Shown here piece by piece: positions 16,172-23,587 of a stretch of 50,159 nucleotides of DNA. The notes under the pieces were generated by a model that searched no databases, was not told where the DNA came from, and saw nothing but the letters and a program-made list of their open reading frames with translations. Each line of letters begins with the position of its first letter. The first letter of the stretch is position 1. This DNA is from Bryobacterales bacterium (GTDB lineage: Bacteria > Acidobacteriota > Terriglobia > Bryobacterales > Bryobacteraceae): the NCBI GenBank assembly GCA_003170915.1, contig PMYB01000222.1:233-50391 (forward strand), given 5' to 3'. The position numbers were made by a program, and so were the translations under genes.

Positions 16172-17614
16172 TCATGCCGCGTCGAACAACATTTTGAGCC
16201 CGTAGTCCATGTGAAGCTGCTGATGGCAGTGGAACAACGTCAGCCCTTCTATCGCCGGCGTGAAATCCACCTCGATCTTCCGGAAGCCTTTCACCAGCAC
16301 CACGTCTTTCATGACCCCGGCCGTTGGCTTTCCGTAAACGTTGGTCAGCTCAAAACTGTTCCGATGCAGGTGGAGCGGGTGGGCATCGTCGGTCTGGTTA
16401 TCAAAAACTAGTCGGTACCGCCTGCCTCGGTAAAGCTTTCGAGGCTCGTCTTTCGCAGCGTAGCTCTTGCCGTTGATGGTCCAGTGGTTGAAACCGCCCG
16501 TGCCGCCGTTGATCTTCCCGATCACCATGGGGATGGTCTCGTCGGGCTTCGGGGCCTCGCGGCTTTCGCCGAAGATCGTGTAATCCCAAGCCTTCTTCGC
16601 GGGCTTGATCCAGCGCGGCGCCCCACTCTTGTTGGCGTATTCAACCACGATGCCCATTCCGTTCTTGCGATCGTCATCCTTCGGCGTCCCCAGAATCCAG
16701 ACTCCCGGGTTTTTCATTTCGACGACGGCGTCTATCCGCTCCGCCGTTCCGAGTTCCAGTATGTCGACGAGTTGCGGGCGCGGTACAGCGTTGCCGTCCA
16801 GGGCCACAACCTGGAATTGGTGACCGGGGAGCGCAAGCTGAATGTTCTCGGTGGCGCTGGCATTCAGGAAATGGAACAACACGCGTTGTCCCACTTTGAC
16901 GCGCACCGGCTCGCCATAACCCAGGCACTTCCCATTGATGGTGAAGCGCTGATAGCCGATCTCCCAACCGTTCGGTTTCTCGTCTTTCTTCGGCTCCCGT
17001 GGCTTTGTGCCCGGATCATCCTCCTCCTCATCCTCCATGGTCGTAAAGTAGGGCTCCCACTCATGTGTGGCCAGAAAAAGTTCCTGGTCGTACTGCCCCG
17101 GATTGTTCTTCGGCTCGATGTACACGAACCCGAACTGTCCGGTATATGTGCCCCGGCTCAGGTCGGACATCGGCATAACGTGGGTATGTACGAACCGGGC
17201 GCCGGATGGCCGGGGCGTGAGCCGGTAGCGCAGATGGCCATGGGCCGGGACCGCCAGGCTCTTCTCCTCTTCGGCGCCGTCCACGTCCGCCGGAATGATC
17301 AGCCCGTGCCAATGCACCAGCTCGGCGGAGTCGGTGTCGTTGAACAGGTCAACCGTCACCGCGACGCCCTCCCGCAACCGGATCGGCGGGCCGGGGACTT
17401 GGCCGTTGTATCCGATGGTGCTGATGGTATGGTCCTTGGCCATATCCACCAGCGCCGGACCGATGCGCAATGTAACATCCGCGCGACCGCCCGACGCGAC
17501 GGCCCCGCCCGTTTCGCCGCCGCGATTGCACCCGGACAGCAAAAGGCCCGAGCCGATTGTGATGCCGGAAAGGAAATTGCGGCGGGTATTCTGACAACTT
17601 TCTTGGTTTGACAT
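16172..17614 (-). CDS. Laccase-like multicopper oxidase with Tat/lipoprotein signal
   Basis: Copper oxidase of 480 residues that would couple oxidation of phenols or metal ions to reduction of O2 to water outside the cytoplasm. The signal has both a twin-arginine motif (NTRRNFLSG) and a cysteine in LLLSGC, so a Tat-exported lipoprotein is likely. All four copper clusters are visible: HWHG, HTH, HPLHLH and HCHQQLHMDYGLKM. An acidic insert (MEDEEEDDPG followed by a lysine-rich stretch) lies mid-protein. The start at 17614 has GGAGG 6 bases upstream; the ATG at 17632 has no such site. Only 41 bp separate it from the divergent padR gene. The 3' end is duplicated at 13546-13795. Confidence 0.9.
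   Translation of the reverse strand: MSNQESCQNTRRNFLSGITIGSGLLLSGCNRGGETGGAVASGGRADVTLRIGPALVDMAKDHTISTIGYNGQVPGPPIRLREGVAVTVDLFNDTDSAELVHWHGLIIPADVDGAEEEKSLAVPAHGHLRYRLTPRPSGARFVHTHVMPMSDLSRGTYTGQFGFVYIEPKNNPGQYDQELFLATHEWEPYFTTMEDEEEDDPGTKPREPKKDEKPNGWEIGYQRFTINGKCLGYGEPVRVKVGQRVLFHFLNASATENIQLALPGHQFQVVALDGNAVPRPQLVDILELGTAERIDAVVEMKNPGVWILGTPKDDDRKNGMGIVVEYANKSGAPRWIKPAKKAWDYTIFGESREAPKPDETIPMVIGKINGGTGGFNHWTINGKSYAAKDEPRKLYRGRRYRLVFDNQTDDAHPLHLHRNSFELTNVYGKPTAGVMKDVVLVKGFRKIEVDFTPAIEGLTLFHCHQQLHMDYGLKMLFDAA
16174..16424. repeat. Direct repeat of the oxidase 3' end (copy 2; copy 1 at 13548-13795)
   Basis: About 250 bp matching 13548-13795 in the same orientation, by eye roughly nine bases in ten identical, including the whole last copper-binding region. 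About 2.4 kb carrying the lipoprotein and small exported protein genes lies between the copies. Confidence 0.8.
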
Positions 17615-17637
17615 GCGGCGCCTCCGGCTCATATACT
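17608..17637 (+). promoter_or_regulatory. padR promoter
   Basis: TTGACA (17608-17613), an 18-base spacer and TATACT (17632-17637). The -35 box lies over the first codons of the divergent oxidase gene. A start of transcription would fall near 17644, where the inverted repeat begins. Confidence 0.65.
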
Positions 17638-17643
17638 ATCAAT

Positions 17644-17657
17644 ATTCGTAATCGAAT
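17644..17657. promoter_or_regulatory. Candidate PadR operator
   Basis: ATTCG (17644-17648), spacer TAAT, CGAAT (17653-17657) is a perfect inverted repeat that covers the expected transcription start and the padR start codon, and sits upstream of the divergent oxidase gene. Autoregulation of padR and shared control of both directions are inferred. Confidence 0.5.
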
Positions 17658-17994
17658 GTCGAAAACGAAAACCGATCACAATGATTTCGCGGATGACCGC
17701 GACCTCTACTCGGGATTGATCCGCCTTCACGTGCTGCATCACGCCGTCCAGGAGCCGATCTTCGGCCTGGGCATGGTCGAGGAGCTCGCCCGGCACGGAT
17801 ACCGGATCAGTCCTGGAACCCTCTATCCCTTGCTGCACGGCCTCGAAGAGAAGGGGTACCTGCGCGCGGTTGAGTTGCGCAATGGCAAATCGCGGCGCAA
17901 GGTCTATCGCGCCACGCCCCTGGGGCGAAGCGCGCTTCGGGCAGCCGGCGGCAAGGTGCGCGAGTTGTTTCGGGAACTCATGGAAGGCAAGTAG
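17656..17994 (+). CDS. PadR-family transcriptional regulator
   Basis: Winged-helix repressor of 112 residues. The region LIRLHVLHHAVQEPIFGLGM, then ELARHGYRISPGTLYPLLHG and LEEKGYLRAV, is the PadR helix-turn-helix and wing; it ends with RSALRAAGGKVRELFRELM, a short dimer helix. PadR proteins usually sense phenolic or drug-like ligands and repress neighbouring transporter genes. It is first in an operon with tolC (5-bp gap), the RND pump and the adaptor, and divergent from a laccase-like oxidase. This fits control by a phenolic or toxic compound. The ATG at 17656 is chosen because the longer frame from 17608 covers the promoter. No clear ribosome binding site is visible. Confidence 0.88.
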   Translation: MSKTKTDHNDFADDRDLYSGLIRLHVLHHAVQEPIFGLGMVEELARHGYRISPGTLYPLLHGLEEKGYLRAVELRNGKSRRKVYRATPLGRSALRAAGGKVRELFRELMEGK

Positions 17995-17999
17995 CGAAC

Positions 18000-19379
18000 G
18001 TGTGGAAGCACTATAAACTCGAATTGATGACGCTGGCCGCCGGCGCATTGCTGGCCCAGCAGCCCCCGCCTGCCGCGCTCACCATCACCCAGGCGGTTCA
18101 GAACGCGCTGCACAATTACCCGTCCATTCAGGTCTCGCAGGAGCAGATCAACGCCGCCGCGGCCGGCATACGCCTGGCGCGAACCGCCTACCTGCCGCGC
18201 GTGGATGCACTGGCGCAAGTGAACCGCGCCACCCGAAACAACGTCTTCGGGCTGCTGCTGCCGCAAAGCGTCATCCCGTCCATGTCCGGCCCGGTGATCG
18301 GCTCCAACAACCTCGGCACCGCCTGGGGCAGCGCGATCGGAACGCTGGTCACTTGGGAGCCGTTCGATTTCGGCCTGCGGCGGGCCACCGTGGCGGCTGC
18401 CGCGGCTGCCGAAGCCCAGTCCGAGGCCACGCTCAAGCGGACACAGTTCGAGGTTGCGGCCGCCGCGGCGGACGCCTATCTCACGCTGGTGGCCGCGCAG
18501 GAGACGGTGCGCGCCGCCCAGGCCGGCGTGGACCGCACGGAGGTCATCGTACGCACCACCAATGCCCTGGTCGGCGCGGAGTTGCGTCCTGGCGCGGACG
18601 CCTCGCGCGCGGAGGCCGAACTCGCCGCTGCGCGCACCCAACTGATTCAGGCCCAGCAGGCCGTGGACGTGGCGCGCGCCATGGTCTCCCGCTTCCTGGG
18701 CATCGAGCCGGCCCAACTCGCCATCTCTTCCACGCGGTTGCTTCAGCCGCCGCCGGAGGAATCGGTCCCCGCGCTCGATCCGGCTGCCAATCCTTTCGCG
18801 GCGGAACAAAGCGCCGTGGTCGAACAGACTAAGGCGCAACTCAAGGCTCTCGAGCGATCTTACTTCCCGCGGTTCTACCTGCAAGGCTCCGCTTATGCTC
18901 GCGGCACCGGCGCGGAGACCGATGGCAAGCTACTCGGGGGCGTGAACGGCCTGGCCCCCAGCGTGCAGGATTACGCGCTCGGTTTCAGCGTGACGTTTCC
19001 GGCTCTCGATCTGCCGTCGGTTCAAGCTCGCGAAGCCGCGCAGTCGGCCGCGGTCCGTGCGCAGACGGCCCGCTATCGGCAGATTGCCACCGATTTGCGC
19101 GCCCAATGGAACGCGGCCGTCGCCACGCTTCAGGGCTCCCGCAGAATTGCCGCCAACACCCCCCTCGAAGTATCCGCCGCGCGCGCCGCGGTCCAGCAGG
19201 CCACCGCCCGTTATCAATCGGGGCTGGGGAACATCGATGAGGTAGCGGAAGCGCAGCGCCTCCTCACGCAAGCCGAAATCGACGACGCCCTGGCCCGCCT
19301 CGGCATCTGGCGCGGGCTGCTGGGAGTGGCTGCCGCGGCCGGAGATCTTCAGCCATTCCTTGCGGAGGCAAGTCAGTAA
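18000..19379 (+). CDS. TolC-family outer membrane efflux protein
   Basis: Outer-membrane channel of a tripartite pump, 459 residues. The GTG start at 18000 follows the padR stop by 5 bp, with GGAAGG a little upstream, and gives a short signal (LMTLAAGALLAQQ). The two OEP repeats show the usual start LTITQAVQNALHNYPSI and long helical stretches rich in Ala, Gln and Glu (LARTAYLPRVDALAQVNRA; VRAQTARYRQIATDLRAQW; YQSGLGNIDEVAEAQRLLTQ). It lies one base before the RND gene, so the products very likely assemble together. Confidence 0.9.
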   Translation: MWKHYKLELMTLAAGALLAQQPPPAALTITQAVQNALHNYPSIQVSQEQINAAAAGIRLARTAYLPRVDALAQVNRATRNNVFGLLLPQSVIPSMSGPVIGSNNLGTAWGSAIGTLVTWEPFDFGLRRATVAAAAAAEAQSEATLKRTQFEVAAAAADAYLTLVAAQETVRAAQAGVDRTEVIVRTTNALVGAELRPGADASRAEAELAAARTQLIQAQQAVDVARAMVSRFLGIEPAQLAISSTRLLQPPPEESVPALDPAANPFAAEQSAVVEQTKAQLKALERSYFPRFYLQGSAYARGTGAETDGKLLGGVNGLAPSVQDYALGFSVTFPALDLPSVQAREAAQSAAVRAQTARYRQIATDLRAQWNAAVATLQGSRRIAANTPLEVSAARAAVQQATARYQSGLGNIDEVAEAQRLLTQAEIDDALARLGIWRGLLGVAAAAGDLQPFLAEASQ

Positions 19380-19380
19380 C

Positions 19381-22300
19381 ATGCGTCTTGTCTTAGCCGC
19401 GCTTAGCCGGCCGTTGACGGTGGTGGTGGCCCTCATCGCGATTGCGCTCTGTGCCGTGCTCGCGCTCGAACGCATGCCGGCGGACATCTTTCCCCAGGTC
19501 GGAGACCCCGCCATCTACGTGGCGCAGCCGTACGGCGGCATGGACCCGGCCCAGATGGAAGGCTATCTCACTTACTACTACGAGTATCACTTCCTCTACA
19601 TCACCGGACTCGAACACGTCGAGAGTAAGAGCATCCAGGGCGCGGCGCTCATGAAGTTAGTGTTTTATGAGGGCACTAACATGAGTCAGGCTATGTCCGA
19701 GACAGTCGGGTATGTGAACCGCGCCCGCTCCTTCATGCCTCCGGGAACGGTGCCGCCCTTCATCACGCGTTTCGATGCCGGAAGCGTCGCCGTCGGCATG
19801 TTGGTCTTCAGCAGTGCAACCCGCTCGCAAGGCGAGATGCAGGATTTTGCGCTGAACCGGGTTCGGCCGCTGTTTGCGACGCTCCCTGGCGTTTCCGCGC
19901 CGCCGCCCTTCGGTGGAAACCAGCGAGCCATCGTCATCACGCTCGATCCAGACAAGCTCCGGCAGTACCAGATCTCGCCCGAAGAGGCCATTGCCGCCGT
20001 CGGCAAGTCCACTTTGGTGATGCCGTCGGGGAACATGTGGACCGGCAACGTCGAGCGCATCGCCCGGACCAACGCCGCTCTGGGCGGCAATCTTTCCGAG
20101 TTGCTCGCCACGCCCATCCGCCCGGTCTCCGGCACGACCGTCTTCCTGCGCGACATCGGCACCATCGAGAACGGCACCGACCTTATCACCGCCTACGCGC
20201 ACGTCAACGGCAAGAGGACCGTGTACATTCCCGTCACCAAGCGCGCGGACGCCTCCACGCTTGCGGTGATCAATGCCGTGAAAGCGGCCATTCCCGACTT
20301 CAAGAAGGTGGTGCCCGAGGATGTCGATGTGCGCCTGGAATTCGACCAGTCGCCATTCGTCACCAACTCCATCCGCGGCCTGGTTATCGAAGGACTGCTC
20401 GGCGCGGCCCTGACCGGTCTGATGGTATTGATCTTCCTCCGCGACTGGCGCAGCGCGCTGATCGTCGTCGCCAATATCCCGTTTGCCCTGCTCGCCGCCG
20501 TCGTTCTGTTGTGGGCCGCGGGCCAGACCATCAACATCATGACGCTGGGTGGCCTGGCGCTCGCCGTGGGCGTCCTGGTTGACGAGGCCACCGTCGAGAT
20601 CGAGAACATTCACACCCAGATGCTTCCCGGCGTGTCCCGCGCGCGGGCGGTCGTGGAGGCGTGCAGCCGCACCGCCATGGCCCGCCTGCTCTCCATGTTT
20701 TCGATTCTCGCCGTCTTCGTTCCGTCCTTCTTCCTGATCGGTGTGGGCCGCCAACTGTTCGTTCCGCTCGCCCTTGCCGTCGCGTTTTCCATGATCGCTT
20801 CCTATCTGCTCTCGAGTAGCCTGGTCCCCGTGTTTTCGACGTGGCTGATGCGGGAAGCCCACCGTGGCGAGGAGCGCGAAGGCTTCTTCGGACACCTGCG
20901 CGGGTTCTATGCCCGCTATCTGAATGGGGTCCTGTGGCTTCGCTGGCCGCTGGTTTTCACTTACCTGGCCGTTTCCGCCGGCGCGCTCTACCTCCTGCTG
21001 CCGCGCATGGGAACAGAAATCTTCCCCGACGCCAATGCTCCGCTCTTCCGCATCCGGCTGCGGGCGCCGGCGGGCACGCGAGTCGAGGAGACCGAGCGCA
21101 TCGTCCTGCACGCGCTGGATATCATTCGCCGCGAAGCCGGCGCCGGCAACGTCGAAATCACCAGCGACTTTGTCGGCGTGGTGCCCTCCAGCTACCCGGT
21201 GGATCTGATCCACCTGTTCACCAGCGGGCCGCAGGAAGCCGTCATCCAGGTGGCGCTCAAGCCCGATGCTCCACGCGGCGAACCGTTGCGCGAACGCTTG
21301 CGTGAAGGCCTGCGCCGCGATCTGCCCGGAGTGCAGATCTCATTCGAGGCCGCCGACATCGTCAGCCAGGTGATGAGCTTTGGATCTCCCACCCCCATCG
21401 AGGTCGCCGTCCAGGGAATCAGTCTTCAGGACGATTACGCCTACGCGCAGAAGGTGCAAGCGCAAATGGCGAAGCTGTCCTTCCTGCGCGATTTGCAGTT
21501 CGCTCAAGAGCAGAACTTTCCCACGCTCGATATCAACATTGACCGCGAACGCGCCGGCCAGTTCGGCTTGACCATGGCGGACGTGGCGCGGTCGGTGGTC
21601 CCCGCCACTTCCTCTTCGCGGTTCACCGACCCCAACTACTGGCGCGATCCGGCCTCCGGCAACGCTTTCCAAATTCAAGTCGAACTGCCTCAGAACCGCC
21701 TCCAGAGCGTCGAACAAGTCGGTAATCTTCCGGTGATGAAGGGCGGGCAATCGGAACCGCGGCTCACCGCCATCGCAGGCCTCAAGCTCGGCACTATGCC
21801 CGGGTTGATTGAGCGCTACAATGGCCAGCACGTGGTAAGCCTCACGGCCAACATCCATGGGTTGACCCTGGGAGAAACAGCGCTGAAATTGAATCGGGCG
21901 CTGGCCGGCGCAGGCCCGCCGCCCAAAGGTGTCACCGTCAAGCTGCGCGGCGAGATCCCTCCGCTCGAGCAGACCATCTCCGGGTTGCGAATCGGTTTGC
22001 TGCTGGCGGTGCTGGTGATCTTTCTCCTGCTGTCCGCCAACTTCCAGTCGATGCGCCTGGCGCTCGCCATCATTTTGGCCATCCCCGCGGTGCTCTGTGG
22101 CGTGCTCCTCATGCTCCTCGCCACCGGCACGACACTGAACGTTCAGTCTTTCATGGGAGCCATCATGGCCATCGGAATCGCGGTGGCCAACTCGATTCTG
22201 CTGGTCACTTTCGCCGAACGCGCGCGGCACGAAGGCCGGGCGCTTCTCGACGCTATTCGGGAAGGCGCCGGCGGCCGCCTGCGGGCCATCCTGATGACCG

Positions 22301-22527
22301 CGGCCGCCATGATCTTCGGCATGGCGCCCATGGCCATCGGGTTCGGCGAGGGCGGCGCGCAATCGGCGCCGCTCGCCCGCGCGGTCATCGGCGGTCTGAT
22401 CGCCGCGACATTTACCACCCTCACCATCCTGCCTTCGATATACGCAGTTTTGCAGCGCAAGGCTTCCGTGACTTCCCCATCGCTCAATCCGATGGACTCT
22501 GCGAGCCGATATTATGATGCGACTTAA
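19381..22527 (+). CDS. RND-family efflux permease
   Basis: Inner-membrane proton-driven pump of 1048 residues with the AcrB/CzcA plan: TM1 at the N-terminus (LTVVVALIAIALCAVLAL), a large periplasmic loop, six TM segments (about 335-535), a second loop and six more TM segments (about 860-1030). In TM4 the relay pair reads VDEATVEIEN (Asp-Glu instead of the Asp-Asp of AcrB). In TM10 the position of AcrB Lys940 is Ala (GIAVANSILLVTFAE). It is therefore neither a standard HAE1 drug pump nor clearly a CzcA-type metal pump. The start at 19381 is one base after the tolC stop; the frame overlaps the adaptor gene by 14 bp. The substrate is unknown; control by PadR suggests small aromatic compounds. 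Confidence 0.9.
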   Translation: MRLVLAALSRPLTVVVALIAIALCAVLALERMPADIFPQVGDPAIYVAQPYGGMDPAQMEGYLTYYYEYHFLYITGLEHVESKSIQGAALMKLVFYEGTNMSQAMSETVGYVNRARSFMPPGTVPPFITRFDAGSVAVGMLVFSSATRSQGEMQDFALNRVRPLFATLPGVSAPPPFGGNQRAIVITLDPDKLRQYQISPEEAIAAVGKSTLVMPSGNMWTGNVERIARTNAALGGNLSELLATPIRPVSGTTVFLRDIGTIENGTDLITAYAHVNGKRTVYIPVTKRADASTLAVINAVKAAIPDFKKVVPEDVDVRLEFDQSPFVTNSIRGLVIEGLLGAALTGLMVLIFLRDWRSALIVVANIPFALLAAVVLLWAAGQTINIMTLGGLALAVGVLVDEATVEIENIHTQMLPGVSRARAVVEACSRTAMARLLSMFSILAVFVPSFFLIGVGRQLFVPLALAVAFSMIASYLLSSSLVPVFSTWLMREAHRGEEREGFFGHLRGFYARYLNGVLWLRWPLVFTYLAVSAGALYLLLPRMGTEIFPDANAPLFRIRLRAPAGTRVEETERIVLHALDIIRREAGAGNVEITSDFVGVVPSSYPVDLIHLFTSGPQEAVIQVALKPDAPRGEPLRERLREGLRRDLPGVQISFEAADIVSQVMSFGSPTPIEVAVQGISLQDDYAYAQKVQAQMAKLSFLRDLQFAQEQNFPTLDINIDRERAGQFGLTMADVARSVVPATSSSRFTDPNYWRDPASGNAFQIQVELPQNRLQSVEQVGNLPVMKGGQSEPRLTAIAGLKLGTMPGLIERYNGQHVVSLTANIHGLTLGETALKLNRALAGAGPPPKGVTVKLRGEIPPLEQTISGLRIGLLLAVLVIFLLLSANFQSMRLALAIILAIPAVLCGVLLMLLATGTTLNVQSFMGAIMAIGIAVANSILLVTFAERARHEGRALLDAIREGAGGRLRAILMTAAAMIFGMAPMAIGFGEGGAQSAPLARAVIGGLIAATFTTLTILPSIYAVLQRKASVTSPSLNPMDSASRYYDAT

Positions 22528-23587
22528 GAATTCTCTTGTTGCGGCGTTCCTCGCCATCGCCTTTGCGCAAACCAGCGACCTTGCGCCGGTGGTTTCGAAG
22601 CCCGTATCGCGAACCATCGATCTTCCCGGCGAGCTCCTGCCGTTTCTGACCGTCTCGCTACACGCCAAGTTGCCCGGCTATGTCGAGCGCGTTCTGGTCG
22701 ACCGCGGCAGCATGGTGAAACAGGGCGACCTTCTGGTGGCGTTAAGCGCGCCCGAATTGAAGACCCAGATTGCCGAAGCCGAATCCAAAGTGCAGGCCGC
22801 GGAATCGGACCGCCGGCAAGCCGAAGCGCAACTGGCCGCCGTCCAGAGCACGTATGAGCGTCTCAAGAAAGCTGCCGAAACGCCCGGAGCGGTAGCTGGC
22901 AACGAGTTGATTCTGGCCGAAAAGCAGGTGGACGCGACGCAAGAGCTGGTGCGCTCCCGCCGCCAGGCCACCGGTGCCGCGCAGTCGGTGGTCGAGGCTC
23001 GGAAGGAACTGGAAGCGTACCTCACCATCACTGCGCCCTTCGACGGCGTGGTGACCGATCGCTTCGTGCACCCCGGCGCGCTGGCCGGCCCCGGCGCGGA
23101 CACCGCGCTCCTGGTCATCCAGCAGGTGGCGCATCTGCGCCTGGTGGTTCCGGTCCCCGAGGAGGACGTTGGCGGAGTGGCGGCGGGCGCCAGTGTGCCG
23201 TTCCGCGTCCCCGCGTACCCGGAACGGAAGTACACCGGCACGGTGGCGCGCATCGCTCACGTGCTCGATCCCAAGACCCGCACAATGCCGGTCGAGCTCG
23301 ATGTCTTCAATCGCGACAACTCACTCGCTCCCGGCATGTATCCGGCGGTCAGTTGGCCGGTCCGCCGTTCCCGTCCCGCTCTTTTCGTGCCCAGGACCAG
23401 CGTTGTGACCACCACCGAGCGCACCTTCGTCATCCGCAATCAAAACGGCCGCGCCGAGTGGGTGGACGTGAAAAAGGGCGCGGCCGAGGGCGACCTCATC
23501 GAGGTAATCGGCAACTTGCGCGCCGGCGATATGGTGGTCCGCCGCGCCACCGATGAACTGCGGGAAGGCGCTGCAATACCTCACTGA
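22514..23587 (+). CDS. RND efflux periplasmic adaptor (membrane fusion protein)
   Basis: Adaptor of 357 residues linking the RND pump to TolC. Signal [18 protein letters not shown], then the beta-barrel/lipoyl half-motif ([34 protein letters not shown]), an alpha-helical hairpin (about residues 80-160, rich in Ala, Glu and Gln), the second lipoyl half ([20 protein letters not shown]) and the C-terminal barrel ([20 protein letters not shown]). It starts 14 bp inside the RND gene, so it is probably translationally coupled. The order tolC-pump-adaptor puts the adaptor last, the reverse of the acrAB order. Its last codons overlap the convergent NHL gene by 7 bp. Confidence 0.9.
   Translation: MMRLKNSLVAAFLAIAFAQTSDLAPVVSKPVSRTIDLPGELLPFLTVSLHAKLPGYVERVLVDRGSMVKQGDLLVALSAPELKTQIAEAESKVQAAESDRRQAEAQLAAVQSTYERLKKAAETPGAVAGNELILAEKQVDATQELVRSRRQATGAAQSVVEARKELEAYLTITAPFDGVVTDRFVHPGALAGPGADTALLVIQQVAHLRLVVPVPEEDVGGVAAGASVPFRVPAYPERKYTGTVARIAHVLDPKTRTMPVELDVFNRDNSLAPGMYPAVSWPVRRSRPALFVPRTSVVTTTERTFVIRNQNGRAEWVDVKKGAAEGDLIEVIGNLRAGDMVVRRATDELREGAAIPH

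Noticed and set aside
19657-21213. Long open frame opposite the RND pump gene (518 residues)
   Set aside because: Composition is His, Gly, Asp and Arg rich without any motif; it is the complement of a well-defined transporter gene.
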